Assembly (NCBI GenBank): GCA_003612405.1
Contig: RAYR01000032.1
Span: forward strand, 1-40,300
Source: a bacterium 0.1xD8-71
GTDB lineage: Bacteria; Bacillota; Clostridia; Lachnospirales; Lachnospiraceae
DNA length: 40,300 nucleotides
Direction: 5' to 3'
The position numbers were made by a program, and so were the translations under genes. Shown here one piece after another: positions 29,451 to 37,527 of this stretch (position 1 is its first letter; each line of letters opens with the position of its first letter). The notes under the pieces are model-generated. The model saw nothing but the letters and a program-made list of their open reading frames with translations. It did not search any database and had not been told where the DNA came from.

Positions 29451-30665
29451 TTATGATGCCGCTGATGCGGAAGCCTTCACCTTCATGGTCTTCACTGCCT
29501 CCGACAGAATCAGCTTGCCATCCACACGCTGTGAAGCAAGGAATCCCACCTGCCCGGTTGCCGCAAACAGTTCATTCAGACGCTTGAAGGAACGCCCCTG
29601 CCTGTCAGCAATCCAGTAATAGGAAAAGTCACCGAAAGCCATCACCTTGCTGCCCGCCGCCACTTCCGGCACATAGGAGGAAGTGTGGTAAGGGCGGTTT
29701 AAAATCATGTCCGGCACCCCTGCCTGTACGGAAGGCTGCCAGATATAATTCCCATTATTATCTTTCAGTTTCCGCAGGGCTTTCACGGTGGTGTCGTTCA
29801 GCACCCACACAGCCTTTTTGCGGTAAGGCGCTTTCAGGGAATAGAAAAGGTCCATCACATCATCAAAGGTGATGTTCGCCGTGGCGGTGGTCACGCCATC
29901 AGATGCACCGCCCGTGGCATTTAAGATACCCGTGGGCTTGCCCTTGCCGTCACCAATGAAAAAGGCTTCCTCCTCCTTGGTGCCGATCCTGCGCCCGAAC
30001 TCCTTGGAGATGTAAGCCTCTAAGTTAAATACATTATCATTCAGCAACTCATCCGATACCTTGATCATGGTCGCCACCTTGAAAGCGCCGATGGAGACCT
30101 GCCCGAAGGAATCGTCCGATTCCGGGTATGCCCCTTCCTCGTCAATCCATGCCGCCTCGCCTTTGGACGCCACCACGGGAATCTTCCTGTCGCCGCTGGA
30201 GGTCTGAATCACCGTGGCAAGGCCCCGGAAACAGTTCTCTTCCTCCAAAGCCTCCACCAGCGTATGCTCGAACTCATCCGGCACAAGGTAGCCGCCCTCG
30301 GAATCCGTGCCCACCTGCAGGGCATTCTCCACATCGAAGAAGTTCTTCCTCCGCATGGCGTTCCAGAATGTCCTCCTGTAATTGTCCGTTGCCCTGCCCG
30401 TTTTTTCCTCCCCGTCCGGGTGGTTGTTGGGCTTATTGGTGATTGGCTCGGAGGTAGGCTTGTTCAGTTCCGCGTCAATGGCGGCCTGCCGCTCCAGACA
30501 CTCGATCTCCTTCCCCAAATCCACCACTTCTTTCTCCATCTTCTCATAGGCGGCGGTGTCCTCTGCGGAAAGCAGGCCGTCCTCACCACGCTTGCTGTCC
30601 AGGAACTTCTTTGCCGCCTCCCATGCCTTTGCCCGTTTTTCCCTCAGTTCTAAAATCTTGCTCAT
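29451..30665 (-). CDS. Major capsid protein (HK97 fold)
   Basis: Forms the head shell. 404 residues: an N-terminal delta/scaffold domain (about 1-100) of charged helices starting MSKILELREKRAKAWEAAKK, then the HK97 core (NALQVGTDSEGGYLVPDEFE; GVPDMILNRPYHTSSYVPEV; ATGQVGFLASQRVDGKLIL). Cleavage of the delta domain by the neighbouring ClpP-like protease is expected, probably near residue 100. The start is set at 30665 (GGAGGG 8 nt upstream) and not at the Met five codons earlier. Confidence 0.93.
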   Translation of the reverse strand: MSKILELREKRAKAWEAAKKFLDSKRGEDGLLSAEDTAAYEKMEKEVVDLGKEIECLERQAAIDAELNKPTSEPITNKPNNHPDGEEKTGRATDNYRRTFWNAMRRKNFFDVENALQVGTDSEGGYLVPDEFEHTLVEALEEENCFRGLATVIQTSSGDRKIPVVASKGEAAWIDEEGAYPESDDSFGQVSIGAFKVATMIKVSDELLNDNVFNLEAYISKEFGRRIGTKEEEAFFIGDGKGKPTGILNATGGASDGVTTATANITFDDVMDLFYSLKAPYRKKAVWVLNDTTVKALRKLKDNNGNYIWQPSVQAGVPDMILNRPYHTSSYVPEVAAGSKVMAFGDFSYYWIADRQGRSFKRLNELFAATGQVGFLASQRVDGKLILSEAVKTMKVKASASAAS

Positions 30666-30684
30666 AACATTTCCCTCCATAAAT

Positions 30685-31395
30685 TTAATGTGATAATAGT
30701 TGCAGCCTTTTTTCCAGTTGCTCTATGGGTACTTTCGCCTCCAGCTTTTTCGGAATGAGTTTTGTCAGCAGGGAATTGGTCACCGCCGTGCGGGAGAACA
30801 TCATGCCCTCCATAGCCGCATCCTCTGATTCATCTGTACTTTCCCCTTCATGCAGGATGCCGTCCGCAAAGCCCAGCTCCACGGCTTTTTTCGCATTGAA
30901 CCAGCTCTCCGCATCCATGAGGTGGGATATCTTCTTACGGTCCATCCCGGTCTTGATCTCGTAGGCGTTCATGATGCCCTCTTTCACTTCATCCAGCATC
31001 TCCCCCGCCTTCTGCATCTCTTTGGAATCCCCTATCGCCACAGTGATGGGATTGTGGATCATCATCATGGCAAGGGGCGACATCAGCACCGTGGTGCCTG
31101 CCATAGCGATGACGGAGGCTGCCGAAGCCGCCAGCGCGTCCACCTTCACGGTCACATCGCCTTTGTACTCCATGAGCATATTGTAGATTTGTGCTGCGGC
31201 GTACACATCGCCGCCCGGTGAATTGATCCACACGGTGATGTTGCCGCTCCCGGCATTCAGCTCTTTTGCGAACAGCGCCGGGGTCACTTCATCCCCATAC
31301 CACGTTTCATCTGAAATCTCACCATTCAGCACAAGGGTACGCTCTTCCTCATCTCCCACATCGTTTTTGATCCAGTTCCAGAACTTCCTTTTCAT
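30685..31395 (-). CDS. ClpP-like prohead protease
   Basis: Matures the capsid by cutting the scaffold domain. 236 residues with the ClpP fold: INSPGGDVYAAAQIYNML, catalytic Ser in ALAASAASVIAMAG, and His in MMMIHNP; an Asp further on completes the triad. Lies between portal and capsid genes; an intrinsic terminator lies just upstream at 31422-31452. Confidence 0.92.
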   Translation of the reverse strand: MKRKFWNWIKNDVGDEEERTLVLNGEISDETWYGDEVTPALFAKELNAGSGNITVWINSPGGDVYAAAQIYNMLMEYKGDVTVKVDALAASAASVIAMAGTTVLMSPLAMMMIHNPITVAIGDSKEMQKAGEMLDEVKEGIMNAYEIKTGMDRKKISHLMDAESWFNAKKAVELGFADGILHEGESTDESEDAAMEGMMFSRTAVTNSLLTKLIPKKLEAKVPIEQLEKRLQLLSH

Positions 31396-31421
31396 TCTCT
31401 GCTAACCTCGCTTTCTGCATA

Positions 31422-31452
31422 GAAAAAACAGGCAGAACATTCCCGCCTGTTT
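31422..31452 (-). terminator. Intrinsic terminator between portal and protease genes
   Basis: Minus strand AACAGGC, loop, GCCTGTT with a run of six U. It lies inside the head operon and may tune the portal to capsid ratio, or require antitermination. Confidence 0.75.
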
Positions 31453-31460
31453 CTATATCT

Positions 31461-32720
31461 TTATTCCTCCTGCGACTCCCCCGGAATTCTCCCGAAAAGC
31501 CCTGCGTCCTTCAATCGACATAGATTCCCGTTGGTGAGAAAAAATTCACCACCCTCCTCCACAGGTATCAAATCCATACTTTCCAGCCGCCGTATATCAT
31601 TCGGACACATAAACCCGTTCTGGATGCCGATGGAATAACCTTTCATCCTGCTTTCATAATCGCCGCGGAGCAGGCCATCCACGTTCATCTTCACGAAATA
31701 CTCTTTTTTCTCCTGCGGAAGGAACAATGCTTTCTGTATGGACTGCTCCCACCGAATCACCCACGGGTCTAAGGTATATTTCACGAATTCCAAGGACTGC
31801 TGCTCGATGTTGGAAAAACTGCTCTTGTCAAGGTCACCCACCATGTGGGGCGGGATGCGGTACAGCCTTGCGATCTCGTCTATCTGAAATTTCCGCGTTT
31901 CCAAAAACTGTGCTTCCTCCGGGGGAATCCCGATCTGCTGGTACTTTAGGCCTTCTTCCAAAACTGCCACCTTCCCGGCATTCCTGGAGCCGCCATAAGC
32001 AGCGTGCCAGCTCTCCCTTACCTTCGCCGGGTCTTTCAGTACCCCCGGATGCTCCAGCACCCCGCCCGGTGTCGCCCCGTTCTCGAAAAAGGACGCGCCG
32101 TATTCCTCACAAGCCAGCGTCATGCCCACCGCGTTCTTTGCCATAGCGATGGGCGAATACCCCACCAGCCCGTCAAATCCAAGACCGGGGATGTGCAGCA
32201 CATCCTCCGGCTGTAATCTCACGCGCCCGTATTCGGAAAAGTTGGGGTTCTCATCGGTATTCCGGGTATAGGTGTAAAAGAGCCGCCCATGCTCATCCCG
32301 GTCAACCTCCATCTTGTCCGGGAGCAGTGGGTACAAAGATAACACCCTGCCACCCCCGTCCCGGATGACCTGCGCATAGGCGTTGCCCCATATCAATAAA
32401 TGGCTCATCAGCGTCTCCCGGAACACGAAGGATGTCATCTCTGGGTTCGGCTCGTCATGGAGGAGATAATAGAGCGGATGGTCATATACCCGCTCCTTCC
32501 CGGTATCCGTATAGCGGTACACATGGATTGGCAAAGATGCAACCGCCTCCGCCAGTATCCGCACACAGGAATAGACCGCTGTGGTCTGCATGGCCGTCCG
32601 CTCATTTACATTTTTCCCGCTGGTGCTTCTCCCAAAGAAAAAGGAATAAGCCGAACCGCCGTAGCTGTCCTTTGGCTTATCCCTTGCGCCTCTTATTCCA
32701 AAAATAGATGGCAGTTTCAT
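31461..32720 (-). CDS. Portal protein (HK97 type)
   Basis: Dodecameric DNA entry pore at one capsid vertex. 419 residues with the typical series: NERTAMQTTAVYSCVRILAE, YHLLHDEPNPEMTSF-like segment (YYLLHDEPNPEMTSFVFRET), VLHIPGLGFDGLVGYSPIAM, RLYRIPPHMVGDLDKSSFSN, and KYTLDPWVIRWEQSIQKAL. Start at 32720, as AGGAGG lies 5 nt upstream; the GTG two codons earlier overlaps it. It is separated from the terminase by an inserted HTH gene. Confidence 0.93.
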   Translation of the reverse strand: MKLPSIFGIRGARDKPKDSYGGSAYSFFFGRSTSGKNVNERTAMQTTAVYSCVRILAEAVASLPIHVYRYTDTGKERVYDHPLYYLLHDEPNPEMTSFVFRETLMSHLLIWGNAYAQVIRDGGGRVLSLYPLLPDKMEVDRDEHGRLFYTYTRNTDENPNFSEYGRVRLQPEDVLHIPGLGFDGLVGYSPIAMAKNAVGMTLACEEYGASFFENGATPGGVLEHPGVLKDPAKVRESWHAAYGGSRNAGKVAVLEEGLKYQQIGIPPEEAQFLETRKFQIDEIARLYRIPPHMVGDLDKSSFSNIEQQSLEFVKYTLDPWVIRWEQSIQKALFLPQEKKEYFVKMNVDGLLRGDYESRMKGYSIGIQNGFMCPNDIRRLESMDLIPVEEGGEFFLTNGNLCRLKDAGLFGRIPGESQEE

Positions 32721-32790
32721 ACACACCTCCTAAAAATATGCAGAAAAAAGCACCTCCGAAGAGATTGCCATTAAACAAACAAATTTATGC

Positions 32791-33219
32791 CTACTGTTCC
32801 GGTTCACAATCTTTCAGGAAAAAGCGTAAGGACATGACCGTGACAGCAACTTTATATTTAATTTCCTCTGAGACTTTTTTCGGTGGACTGGATAGCATTT
32901 TCTCAATATCGTTTTTATCCACCCCTGCCATCTTTGCAATCGCTTTTTTTGACAGCCCATGATAGGAAATAAGCACTTTCAAAAATGCACTTAATTTTAA
33001 GTCCTTATCCTCTGTGGCGCTCAAATAAAGAAAACTGATCTTATTAAACAGCCGGAACCGGTACATATTATCTTCCGGCAGAAAAGAAATATCTCCCTGC
33101 GATAAAATTTTAACCTTATCGGCAGGCAGCCCTAAATATTTTGAAAGCGTATCCACATTAAAACCATATGCTTCCATAAGCTCTTTCAACTGTTCTGTCG
33201 CATTATCTTTTTCGTCCAT
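32791..33219 (-). CDS. HTH-type small protein inserted between terminase and portal genes
   Basis: A 142-residue paralog (about 70 percent identical by my count) of the protein at 5579-6016. Same two helix-turn-helix-like parts (NVDTLSKYLGLPADKVKILS and LSKKAIAKMAGVDKNDIEKM) and the same conserved segment IKYKVAVTVMSLRFFLKDCE. It interrupts the usual terminase-portal order, is more AT-rich than its neighbours and has a palindrome/promoter of its own, so it looks like a cargo gene. A regulatory role in the lysogen is likely but unproven. Confidence 0.78.
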   Translation of the reverse strand: MDEKDNATEQLKELMEAYGFNVDTLSKYLGLPADKVKILSQGDISFLPEDNMYRFRLFNKISFLYLSATEDKDLKLSAFLKVLISYHGLSKKAIAKMAGVDKNDIEKMLSSPPKKVSEEIKYKVAVTVMSLRFFLKDCEPEQ

Positions 33220-33234
33220 GTTGACCTCCTAACC

Positions 33235-33255
33235 TATGCTATCCAGTATAGCATA
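33235..33255 (-). promoter_or_regulatory. Palindromic operator and promoter of the prophage HTH gene
   Basis: TATGCTAT and ATAGCATA form a perfect 8-bp dyad around five bases. On the minus strand it contains a TATACT/TATGCT -10; TTGTCC lies 18 bp upstream of TATGCT. It sits 16 nt before the HTH gene start, the classic place for autorepression. Confidence 0.65.
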
Positions 33256-33267
33256 AATCCCGCCATT

Positions 33268-34818
33268 CTAAAAGGACAAAATCCCCCTCTCATCATACAC
33301 ACTGCCCGTGCTGATGCCGCCGTTGCGTATCGCACGGTCAAGCCCCATTATTGTTGCCACAGCGCCGTCTATCTTCTCCGTGGACTTCTCCTTGTCCGGC
33401 TTGATGTTCCCCGCCGGGTCCGTGCGGACAAAAATGTTATCCATCATCCACCGCAGGACGGGATGCCCGCCATGCGCGATGTTCTTCTCCAGCACCAGCT
33501 CCATCAGCCGCTTGGTGGGCGGCGACATATCCTTAAAGCCCTGCCCGAAGGGTACCACGGTAAATCCCAATCCTTCCAAGTTCTGTACCATCTGCACCGC
33601 GCCCCACCTGTCGAATGCGATCTCCTTGATATGAAATTTCTTCCCTAAATCATCAATGAAATTCTCTATGAATCCATAATGGATCACGTTGCCCTCGGTG
33701 GTCTGCAAAAATCCCTGCCTCTCCCACACGTCATACGGCACATGGTCACGGCGCACCCGCAGGCGCATATTTTCTTCCGGTATCCAGAAGTACGGAAGTA
33801 AAATATATTTTTCCGTATCATTTCTCGGAGGGAATACCAAAACAAAAGCGGTGATGTCAATGGAGCTTGACAGGTCAAGCCCGCCATAACACTCCCGCCC
33901 CAGCACTTCCCGCTCGTCCACGGGGAAAGCGCAGGCATCCCATTTATCCATCTGCATCCACCTTGTGGACTGCTTCACCCACTGGTTTAATCTTAACTGC
34001 CGGAAAATATTTTCCTCTGCGGGATTATCCTTTGCACTCAGATAGGCATTCCGCACTTTCTCAATGTCAATAGTATGCCCAAGAGAGGGATTGGCTTTCC
34101 TCCACACATCCTCCGATGACCAGTCCGCATCATCGGACGCACCGTAGATAACGGGATAGAAAGTGGGGTCTATCTTCCTCCCCTGCAGGATGTCCTCCGC
34201 CTTCTGGTGCTGCTCGAAACAGACGGAATGGCGGTCTGTGCCTGCGGTGGTAATTAAAAAGAATAACGGCTGCGTCCTGGCATCGCCGGAGCCTTTGGTC
34301 ATGACATCGAACAGTTCCCTGTTCGGCTGGCTGTGCAGTTCATCAAATATGACCGCATGGACGTTCAAGCCATGCTTGGTATATGCCTCTGCCGATAATA
34401 CCTGATAAAAACTGTTTGTCGGCTTATACACTAACCGCTTCACTGACATAACGGGCTTGATGCGTTTCTTTAATGCCGGGCACTGCTCCACCATATCCAC
34501 CGCCACGTCAAAGACGATGGATGCCTGCTGGCGGTCAGAGGCGCAGCCGTAAACCTCCGCGCCCCACTCATTATCCCCGCAGGTCATATACAGGGCGACA
34601 CCTGCCGCCAGTTCCGATTTTCCATTCTTTTTTGGAATCTCCACATAGGCAGTGTTGTACTGCCGGTACCCGTTCTCCTTCACCGTGCCGAACACGTCCC
34701 GGATGATGGCCTCCTGCCACGGGAGCAGTTCAAAGGGCTGCCCCCGCCACTTCCCCTTGGTATGTTTCAGGCAGCCTATGAAATCCACGGTACGTTTTGC
34801 CTTTCCTTCGTCAAACAC
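33268..34818 (-). CDS. Terminase large subunit
   Basis: ATP-driven DNA packaging motor and nuclease. 516 residues: ATPase with the Walker A-like VEIPKKNGKSELAAG, Walker B VIFDELHSQ, motif III FFLITTAG, and a C-terminal RNase H-like nuclease starting YGGLDLSSSIDITAFVLVF. The start is GTG at 34818, overlapping the stop of the small subunit gene by one base. Usual order small then large subunit is kept. Confidence 0.95.
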   Translation of the reverse strand: MFDEGKAKRTVDFIGCLKHTKGKWRGQPFELLPWQEAIIRDVFGTVKENGYRQYNTAYVEIPKKNGKSELAAGVALYMTCGDNEWGAEVYGCASDRQQASIVFDVAVDMVEQCPALKKRIKPVMSVKRLVYKPTNSFYQVLSAEAYTKHGLNVHAVIFDELHSQPNRELFDVMTKGSGDARTQPLFFLITTAGTDRHSVCFEQHQKAEDILQGRKIDPTFYPVIYGASDDADWSSEDVWRKANPSLGHTIDIEKVRNAYLSAKDNPAEENIFRQLRLNQWVKQSTRWMQMDKWDACAFPVDEREVLGRECYGGLDLSSSIDITAFVLVFPPRNDTEKYILLPYFWIPEENMRLRVRRDHVPYDVWERQGFLQTTEGNVIHYGFIENFIDDLGKKFHIKEIAFDRWGAVQMVQNLEGLGFTVVPFGQGFKDMSPPTKRLMELVLEKNIAHGGHPVLRWMMDNIFVRTDPAGNIKPDKEKSTEKIDGAVATIMGLDRAIRNGGISTGSVYDERGILSF

Positions 34819-35294
34819 TATCCCCCGCCTCCCTTAAAGAGCAAAAGCTCCATCGTGTCGCTTTCCTTATCCTCACCGTTATCAGCAACAATACGGCTCC
34901 GGGAGGAAGGGGTAAGCCCGAACTGCTCACAGAAACGGTTCATAATCTTTAAATAGGTCTGCGCGATGGATACCTGCGGGACCTGCTGCCAGTAGCCGGA
35001 AGGGGTCTTTACGATGGAGCCGTGCTGTGTGATGAATTCCTCCGCCTCTTTCCATCTGGCGTATGCCTGGCAGTACCCGGCAAAAGCCGCCATGTCGATC
35101 TCCGTGAGGATGCCCAGCTTCTCCATCTGCCCCGCCATCCGCTTCCATTCTTTCTTTGCCTCGCCCTCCAGCCATGCCGGACAGCGCGGGGCTTTTTTCT
35201 CCGGCTTCGGCTCGCCCGTGTTAAGGCTGCGCTTGCCGGGATTGCCCTCCAGCGCCTTGACCGCCGTGGGCTTTGGTTTCCTTCCGCTCTGCAT
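34818..35294 (-). CDS. Terminase small subunit (P27 family)
   Basis: DNA-recognition subunit of the packaging motor. 158 residues starting MQSGRKPKPTAVKALEGNPG, the hallmark of the P27 family, followed by PEKKAPRCPAWLEGEAKKEW, a helical core and a C-terminal FGLTPSSRSRI motif. GGAGG lies 8 nt upstream. No HNH endonuclease gene is present just before it, where many related phages have one. Confidence 0.9.
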   Translation of the reverse strand: MQSGRKPKPTAVKALEGNPGKRSLNTGEPKPEKKAPRCPAWLEGEAKKEWKRMAGQMEKLGILTEIDMAAFAGYCQAYARWKEAEEFITQHGSIVKTPSGYWQQVPQVSIAQTYLKIMNRFCEQFGLTPSSRSRIVADNGEDKESDTMELLLFKGGGG

Positions 35295-35322
35295 CTGTGC
35301 CGCCTCCTTCCCTTAAATTTGC

Positions 35323-35362
35323 GCAGCAGAAAAGGGCTCCCGGAGGAACCCTTTCTGCTGCT
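35323..35362 (-). terminator. Long hairpin terminator upstream of the terminase genes
   Basis: On the minus strand AGCAGCAGAAAGGGTTCC pairs with GGAGCCCTTTTCTGCTGC across a short loop; within it GGGUUCC/GGGAGCCC is followed by UUUU. It separates the accessory genes from the packaging genes. Confidence 0.65.
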
Positions 35363-35373
35363 ATGTATCTATT

Positions 35374-35559
35374 TTATTCCTGCGCCGGAAGCGCGTCCGC
35401 CGCAGCCCTCGCCGCTGTCAGTGCGTTCTCCTCATAAAAATATGGGTCAACGCTGCGGGAAACCTCCGCGCCGTTTTTGTCATGGACGCTGAATCCAAAC
35501 CCAAGCGCCTCATCATCCCATTCTGTCTGCAATTCATATCCGTTGTAAATTTCCTTCAT
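35374..35559 (-). CDS. Small phage protein, unknown, 61 residues
   Basis: Not recognised. Acidic and soluble: MKEIYNGYELQTEWDDEALG, then FSVHDKNGAEVSRSVDPYFY. It reads like a small single-domain beta-alpha protein. AAGGAGGG precedes the start. Lies in the accessory module ahead of the packaging genes. Confidence 0.7.
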   Translation of the reverse strand: MKEIYNGYELQTEWDDEALGFGFSVHDKNGAEVSRSVDPYFYEENALTAARAAADALPAQE

Positions 35560-35574
35560 CGTGTTTTTCCCTCC

Positions 35575-35856
35575 TTATGCCCTGCTGAACGCCCACTGCA
35601 TGGCGTGTCCGCCGTCCTTGAAAGTCTCCTCTGCAACCTCCACAAGGTTGATCCTGCATTCAATCGCCCCAAGCCCCGTTTCCTCCGGCGTCTCGATGAA
35701 CTCGTAAATGGCCGCCTCGTACTGCCCTCTCCAGTTTGTCATCGTCACCAGCACTTTCTCCCCGAAAGTTACCGCCGCCCCGTAGCAAGAAGGAATCTGA
35801 TCCTGCAGGTGTTCGATTGTGGTAGTCTGTAAAAAATTGATCTCATGTTTTTTCAT
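35575..35856 (-). CDS. Small phage protein, unknown, 93 residues
   Basis: Not recognised. MKKHEINFLQTTTIEHLQDQ, then CYGAAVTFGEKVLVTMTNWR and a C-terminal HAMQWAFSRA. Start at 35856 has AGGAGG 9 nt upstream; the Met 18 codons earlier does not. It overlaps no gene but its ribosome site lies within the last bases of the upstream gene region. Confidence 0.7.
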   Translation of the reverse strand: MKKHEINFLQTTTIEHLQDQIPSCYGAAVTFGEKVLVTMTNWRGQYEAAIYEFIETPEETGLGAIECRINLVEVAEETFKDGGHAMQWAFSRA

Positions 35857-35869
35857 AGTCTGAATCCTC

Positions 35870-36076
35870 CTATCCGTTGATCTGTGCCGCAAAATAATAT
35901 CCGAATGCATCCCTTGCTATGCCGAAGCTGCTCTCGATCCCGTTCTTCCTGTCATCCTCCATCGCTGCTCTGGCAAGCCTTGTGGCTGCCTTCCGGCTTT
36001 CTTCCCTGCTCAGTCCTTCAAATCTGTACTCCCCGTTTTTCTGCAGGTTCCTTATTGCCTCTTTCGTGTTCTTCAT
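35870..36076 (-). CDS. Small phage protein, unknown, 68 residues
   Basis: Not recognised. Basic and helical: MKNTKEAIRNLQKNGEYRFE, then LSREESRKAATRLARAAMED. Start at 36076 has GGAGG 8 nt upstream; the Met 11 codons earlier lies inside the shared leader element. Preceded by the repeated region 36108-36200. Confidence 0.65.
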   Translation of the reverse strand: MKNTKEAIRNLQKNGEYRFEGLSREESRKAATRLARAAMEDDRKNGIESSFGIARDAFGYYFAAQING

Positions 36077-36107
36077 GTGTGTTTCCTCCGTTTTCCTTTT
36101 GTTAGAC

Positions 36108-36200
36108 ACATGTTACCTCTGAACGAAGGTATTATCCACTCATATCTGCACCATAAATGTACCAAAGATAAGCGCAGGAAATTGTGTACATTATGGCAGA
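36108..36200 (-). repeat. Repeated leader region, copy 1 (degenerate dyad)
   Basis: ACACATGTTACCTCTGAA and TTATCCACTCATATCTGC, then CCATAAATGT and CAAAGATA, recur in the same order at 36826-36930. In this copy the right arm of the dyad has decayed. It lies between the genes starting at 36076 and ending at 36234. Confidence 0.7.
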
Positions 36201-36233
36201 CGGCTCCCCTTCCCGGAAAGCCGCCCCACTGTG

Positions 36234-36413
36234 TCATTCTTTACCCGTAAGTATGAAGTTCCAGTATTCCTCCCGGTTTTCCTCGATAAAGAGAACCAGT
36301 TCGTAGAAATCCCTGTCAAATGCCGCCCTCTGCACCGCCGCCATGTCACACATATTCGCCGCTCCGCTCTCGCGGACTGCAAATATCTGCTCCTTTATTT
36401 TTTCCGTTATCAT
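36234..36413 (-). CDS. DUF5049-like small phage protein, 59 residues
   Basis: MITEKIKEQIFAVRESGAAN, then MCDMAAVQRAAFDRDFYELV and LFIEENREEYWNFILTGKE. The pattern (E-K-x-K-E-Q-I-x-A-V-R, N-M-x-D, V-Q-R-x-A, F-Y-E-L-V-x-F-I-E-x-x-x-x-x-Y-x-x-F-I-L-T-G) matches the DUF5049 family as I remember it, common in Firmicutes prophages; function unknown. AGGGAGG lies 10 nt upstream of the ATG. Its start is 6 nt past the previous stop. The gene is one residue short of a 60-residue cut-off. Confidence 0.8.
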   Translation of the reverse strand: MITEKIKEQIFAVRESGAANMCDMAAVQRAAFDRDFYELVLFIEENREEYWNFILTGKE

Positions 36414-36418
36414 CCGTC

Positions 36419-36787
36419 TTACGCCTCCCTTAATTCCATCCTGATTGCAGGAATGACCGCCCGCTCCTGTGTCTGCCAGTCCGTGTAGTTTGCCTTTACC
36501 TCAGTAAGCCCCGCCATCCGGAATCCATGCTTTTCAAATTCCGCAAGGGTCGGTATCAGGCTTGAAAAGGTGCTGCTGATGGTGAATCCGCTGATGCCGT
36601 TCTCCTTAAGCGCCCTTGTGATCTCCGGGATGTCGGTGTCCCAAATGGTTTCGCCAAAATCAATCCTGTCATTGCCCGCCGTGATGCTGTTCCGGTATGC
36701 CCAGAACAGTGTGGGGTTGATCCCCCAATCCTTAAGGCTTGCTGCCTGCTCTGCAATGGCCCTCTCAAAAAGTTCAATTTTTTTCAT
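36419..36787 (-). CDS. Phage accessory protein, unknown, 122 residues
   Basis: Not recognised by name; similar proteins occur in gut Firmicutes prophages (from memory). MKKIELFERAIAEQAASLKD, then NPTLFWAYRNSITAGNDRID, IWDTDIPEITRALKENGISG and TLAEFEKHGFRMAGLTEVKA. It appears to be a small alpha-beta protein. Start at 36787 has GGAGG 9 nt upstream; the ORF opens 15 codons earlier inside the leader element. Confidence 0.7.
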   Translation of the reverse strand: MKKIELFERAIAEQAASLKDWGINPTLFWAYRNSITAGNDRIDFGETIWDTDIPEITRALKENGISGFTISSTFSSLIPTLAEFEKHGFRMAGLTEVKANYTDWQTQERAVIPAIRMELREA

Positions 36788-36825
36788 GGTTTGTGCCCTC
36801 CGTTTTTTGCGTTTTCCCTTTCGGT

Positions 36826-36930
36826 AGTACACATGTTACCTCTGAAAACGCACATTATCCACTCATATCTGCGCCATAAATGTGACAAAGATATGGGTGG
36901 ATAACTGTGCATATTATGGCGGTTTATGAG
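36826..36930 (-). repeat. Repeated leader region, copy 2, with long inverted repeat
   Basis: TTATCCACTCATATCT and AGATATGGGTGGATAA (one mismatch) pair across 19 nt; with the flanking GCACA/TGTGC the arms reach about 21 bp. The arms contain TTATCCAC, close to the DnaA box. Sequence similar to 36108-36200 in the same orientation. Confidence 0.75.
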
Positions 36931-37142
36931 AACTCCACCATATGTAACGTCCTGCAGATACGCTTATAATCCCCGCGCTTTAATGCTTCCCTGCCACTGT
37001 GCCTGACCTTCCGGTTCAGGTACTTCTTATTCAGGGAAATGCCGTGGCGCAGCTCGCCCCTCATGCTGCAGGAGCCCCTGCCCCGCTGCCAGCAGTTGCG
37101 CTTTTGGTGCGCATTCCCCGGCATCCGTTCCTGCATTGCCAT
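36924..37142 (-). CDS. Small basic phage protein, unknown, 72 residues
   Basis: Not recognised. MAMQERMPGNAHQKRNCWQR, then SMRGELRHGISLNKKYLNRK and RHSGREALKRGDYKRICRTL. Very basic, with a Cys-containing N-terminal part and a segment resembling small nucleic-acid binding proteins. Start at 37142 is preceded by GGGGG at 8 nt. Its end reaches into the repeated region 36826-36930. Confidence 0.65.
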   Translation of the reverse strand: MAMQERMPGNAHQKRNCWQRGRGSCSMRGELRHGISLNKKYLNRKVRHSGREALKRGDYKRICRTLHMVEFS

Positions 37143-37177
37143 ACCGTCCACCCCCTTCCCTTAATTCCATGCCGCCC

Positions 37178-37504
37178 TCATTCCAGATAGTCGGTAAAGG
37201 TAATCTCCCGTTCCACCACCTCACGCATCAGCCCCTCCGCCCTACGGCATTCCTCCGCAAGTGCGCCGACCATCCGGGCCGTCATCCACCTGTCCTTCTT
37301 TTCACGGACGGCTGCCTCAATCCTAAGCGCCACCTTTTTCTCACCTTTGAGGACATCTCTGAGATTTACACACTGGACGCATCTTAGATCAAGCAGATGT
37401 TCCCTGCCCTCCCAATCAATCCGGGCCGGTACGCCTTCCTGCGTCCGGTATCCGTGCTTCTCCATGAGGGCCTTTACCTGCTGCTCTGCCTCTGCCCATT
37501 CCAT
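37178..37504 (-). CDS. Phage accessory protein, unknown, 108 residues
   Basis: Not recognised. MEWAEAEQQVKALMEKHGYR, then ARIDWEGREHLLDLRCVQCV, VLKGEKKVALRIEAAVREKK and an acidic helical C-terminus ending ITFTDYLE. Start at 37504 is chosen for the purine-rich GCAGGAAAA upstream; the frame stays open 27 codons further. Overlaps nothing but follows the DUF4314-like gene closely. Confidence 0.6.
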   Translation of the reverse strand: MEWAEAEQQVKALMEKHGYRTQEGVPARIDWEGREHLLDLRCVQCVNLRDVLKGEKKVALRIEAAVREKKDRWMTARMVGALAEECRRAEGLMREVVEREITFTDYLE

Positions 37505-37527
37505 CCCGTTTTCCTGCCTCCCCCCCT

